NCBI GenBank assembly: GCA_028692205.1
Contig: JAQUXV010000055.1
Coordinates: 1-6,585, forward strand
From: Eubacteriales bacterium
GTDB lineage: Bacteria > Bacillota_A > Clostridia > Christensenellales > Aristaeellaceae
Direction: 5' to 3'
Length of the DNA: 6,585 nt
A model generated the notes under the pieces. That model saw only the letters and a list, made by a program, of their open reading frames with translations. It had not been told where the DNA came from and did no database searches. Both the position numbers and the translations under genes were made by a program. Positions 6,505 to 6,585 of the stretch are shown here, one piece after another. Positions within the stretch are counted from its first letter, which is position 1. Each line of letters opens with the position of its first letter.

Positions 6505-6585
6505 TCATTCCTTGGGAAGGGGAGCCGTGTATTTGATTGCGGAGATGACATCTTTGGCAACGTTCCGCCGAATGGGCGACCGGCA
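6505..6585 (-). CDS. Possible C-terminal end of an upstream gene
   Basis: From the right edge a minus-strand frame reads 26 residues and then TGA at 6507-6505. The text, RRNVAKDVISAIKYTAPLPKE at its end, has the mixed charged and hydrophobic make-up of a real protein tail. The next gene starts 224 bases later, so this would be the preceding gene in the same direction. It is too short to identify, and an overlapping TTG-started frame (6560-6294) exists in another register. I cannot name a family. Confidence 0.35.
   Translation of the reverse strand, partial: CRSPIRRNVAKDVISAIKYTAPLPKE

Noticed and set aside
6294..6560. 88-codon minus-strand frame starting with TTG in the region upstream of the hydrolase-family gene
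   Set aside because: It has no ribosome binding site, low-complexity composition and no recognisable motif, and it overlaps the leader signals and another, more protein-like frame ending at 6505.

Overview
The window carries one co-directional gene cluster, entirely on the minus strand, so it reads from right to left. In transcription order it holds: the tail of an unidentified upstream gene (6585-6505, tentative); a leader of about 220 bases; a small cysteine-rich protein of the L-2-amino-thiazoline-4-carboxylate (ATC) hydrolase family (6280-5783); a structured 208-base gap; a periplasmic-type substrate-binding protein (5574-4432); a 177-base gap with three consecutive hairpins; the two permeases and two ATPases of a complete Liv/HAAT-type amino-acid ABC transporter (livH 4254-3367, livM 3370-2372, livG 2375-1578, livF 1581-859), joined by three identical 4-base ATGA overlaps; and, 61 bases later, the first 265 codons of a CyuA/YhaM-type (UPF0597) L-cysteine desulfidase that runs off the left edge.

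The organism looks like an anaerobic bacterium of fairly high G+C (high fifties per cent by eye) with strong GGAGG ribosome binding sites. The CyuA-type desulfidase and the ATC-hydrolase family fit amino-acid-fermenting Clostridia or Synergistota. The binding protein has an ordinary signal peptidase I signal and no lipobox cysteine, which leans towards a two-membrane cell, but the window does not settle the phylum.

The Liv genes alone would be annotated as branched-chain amino-acid uptake. Their position between an ATC-hydrolase-family enzyme and a cysteine desulfidase suggests another reading: import of a cysteine derivative (perhaps ATC, another thiazoline, or a carbamoyl-cysteine), ring opening to a cysteine precursor, and desulfuration to pyruvate, ammonia and sulfide. 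This is inferred from gene order and family membership. The N-carbamoyl-cysteine amidohydrolase of the known ATC pathway is not in view.

No tRNA, rRNA, CRISPR, insertion sequence or integration site was seen. Gene-free stretches are 6281-6504 (leader with an inverted repeat and a weak promoter candidate), 5575-5782 (GC-rich hairpins), 4255-4431 (three hairpins and a T-rich tract) and 798-858 (a ribosome binding site only).
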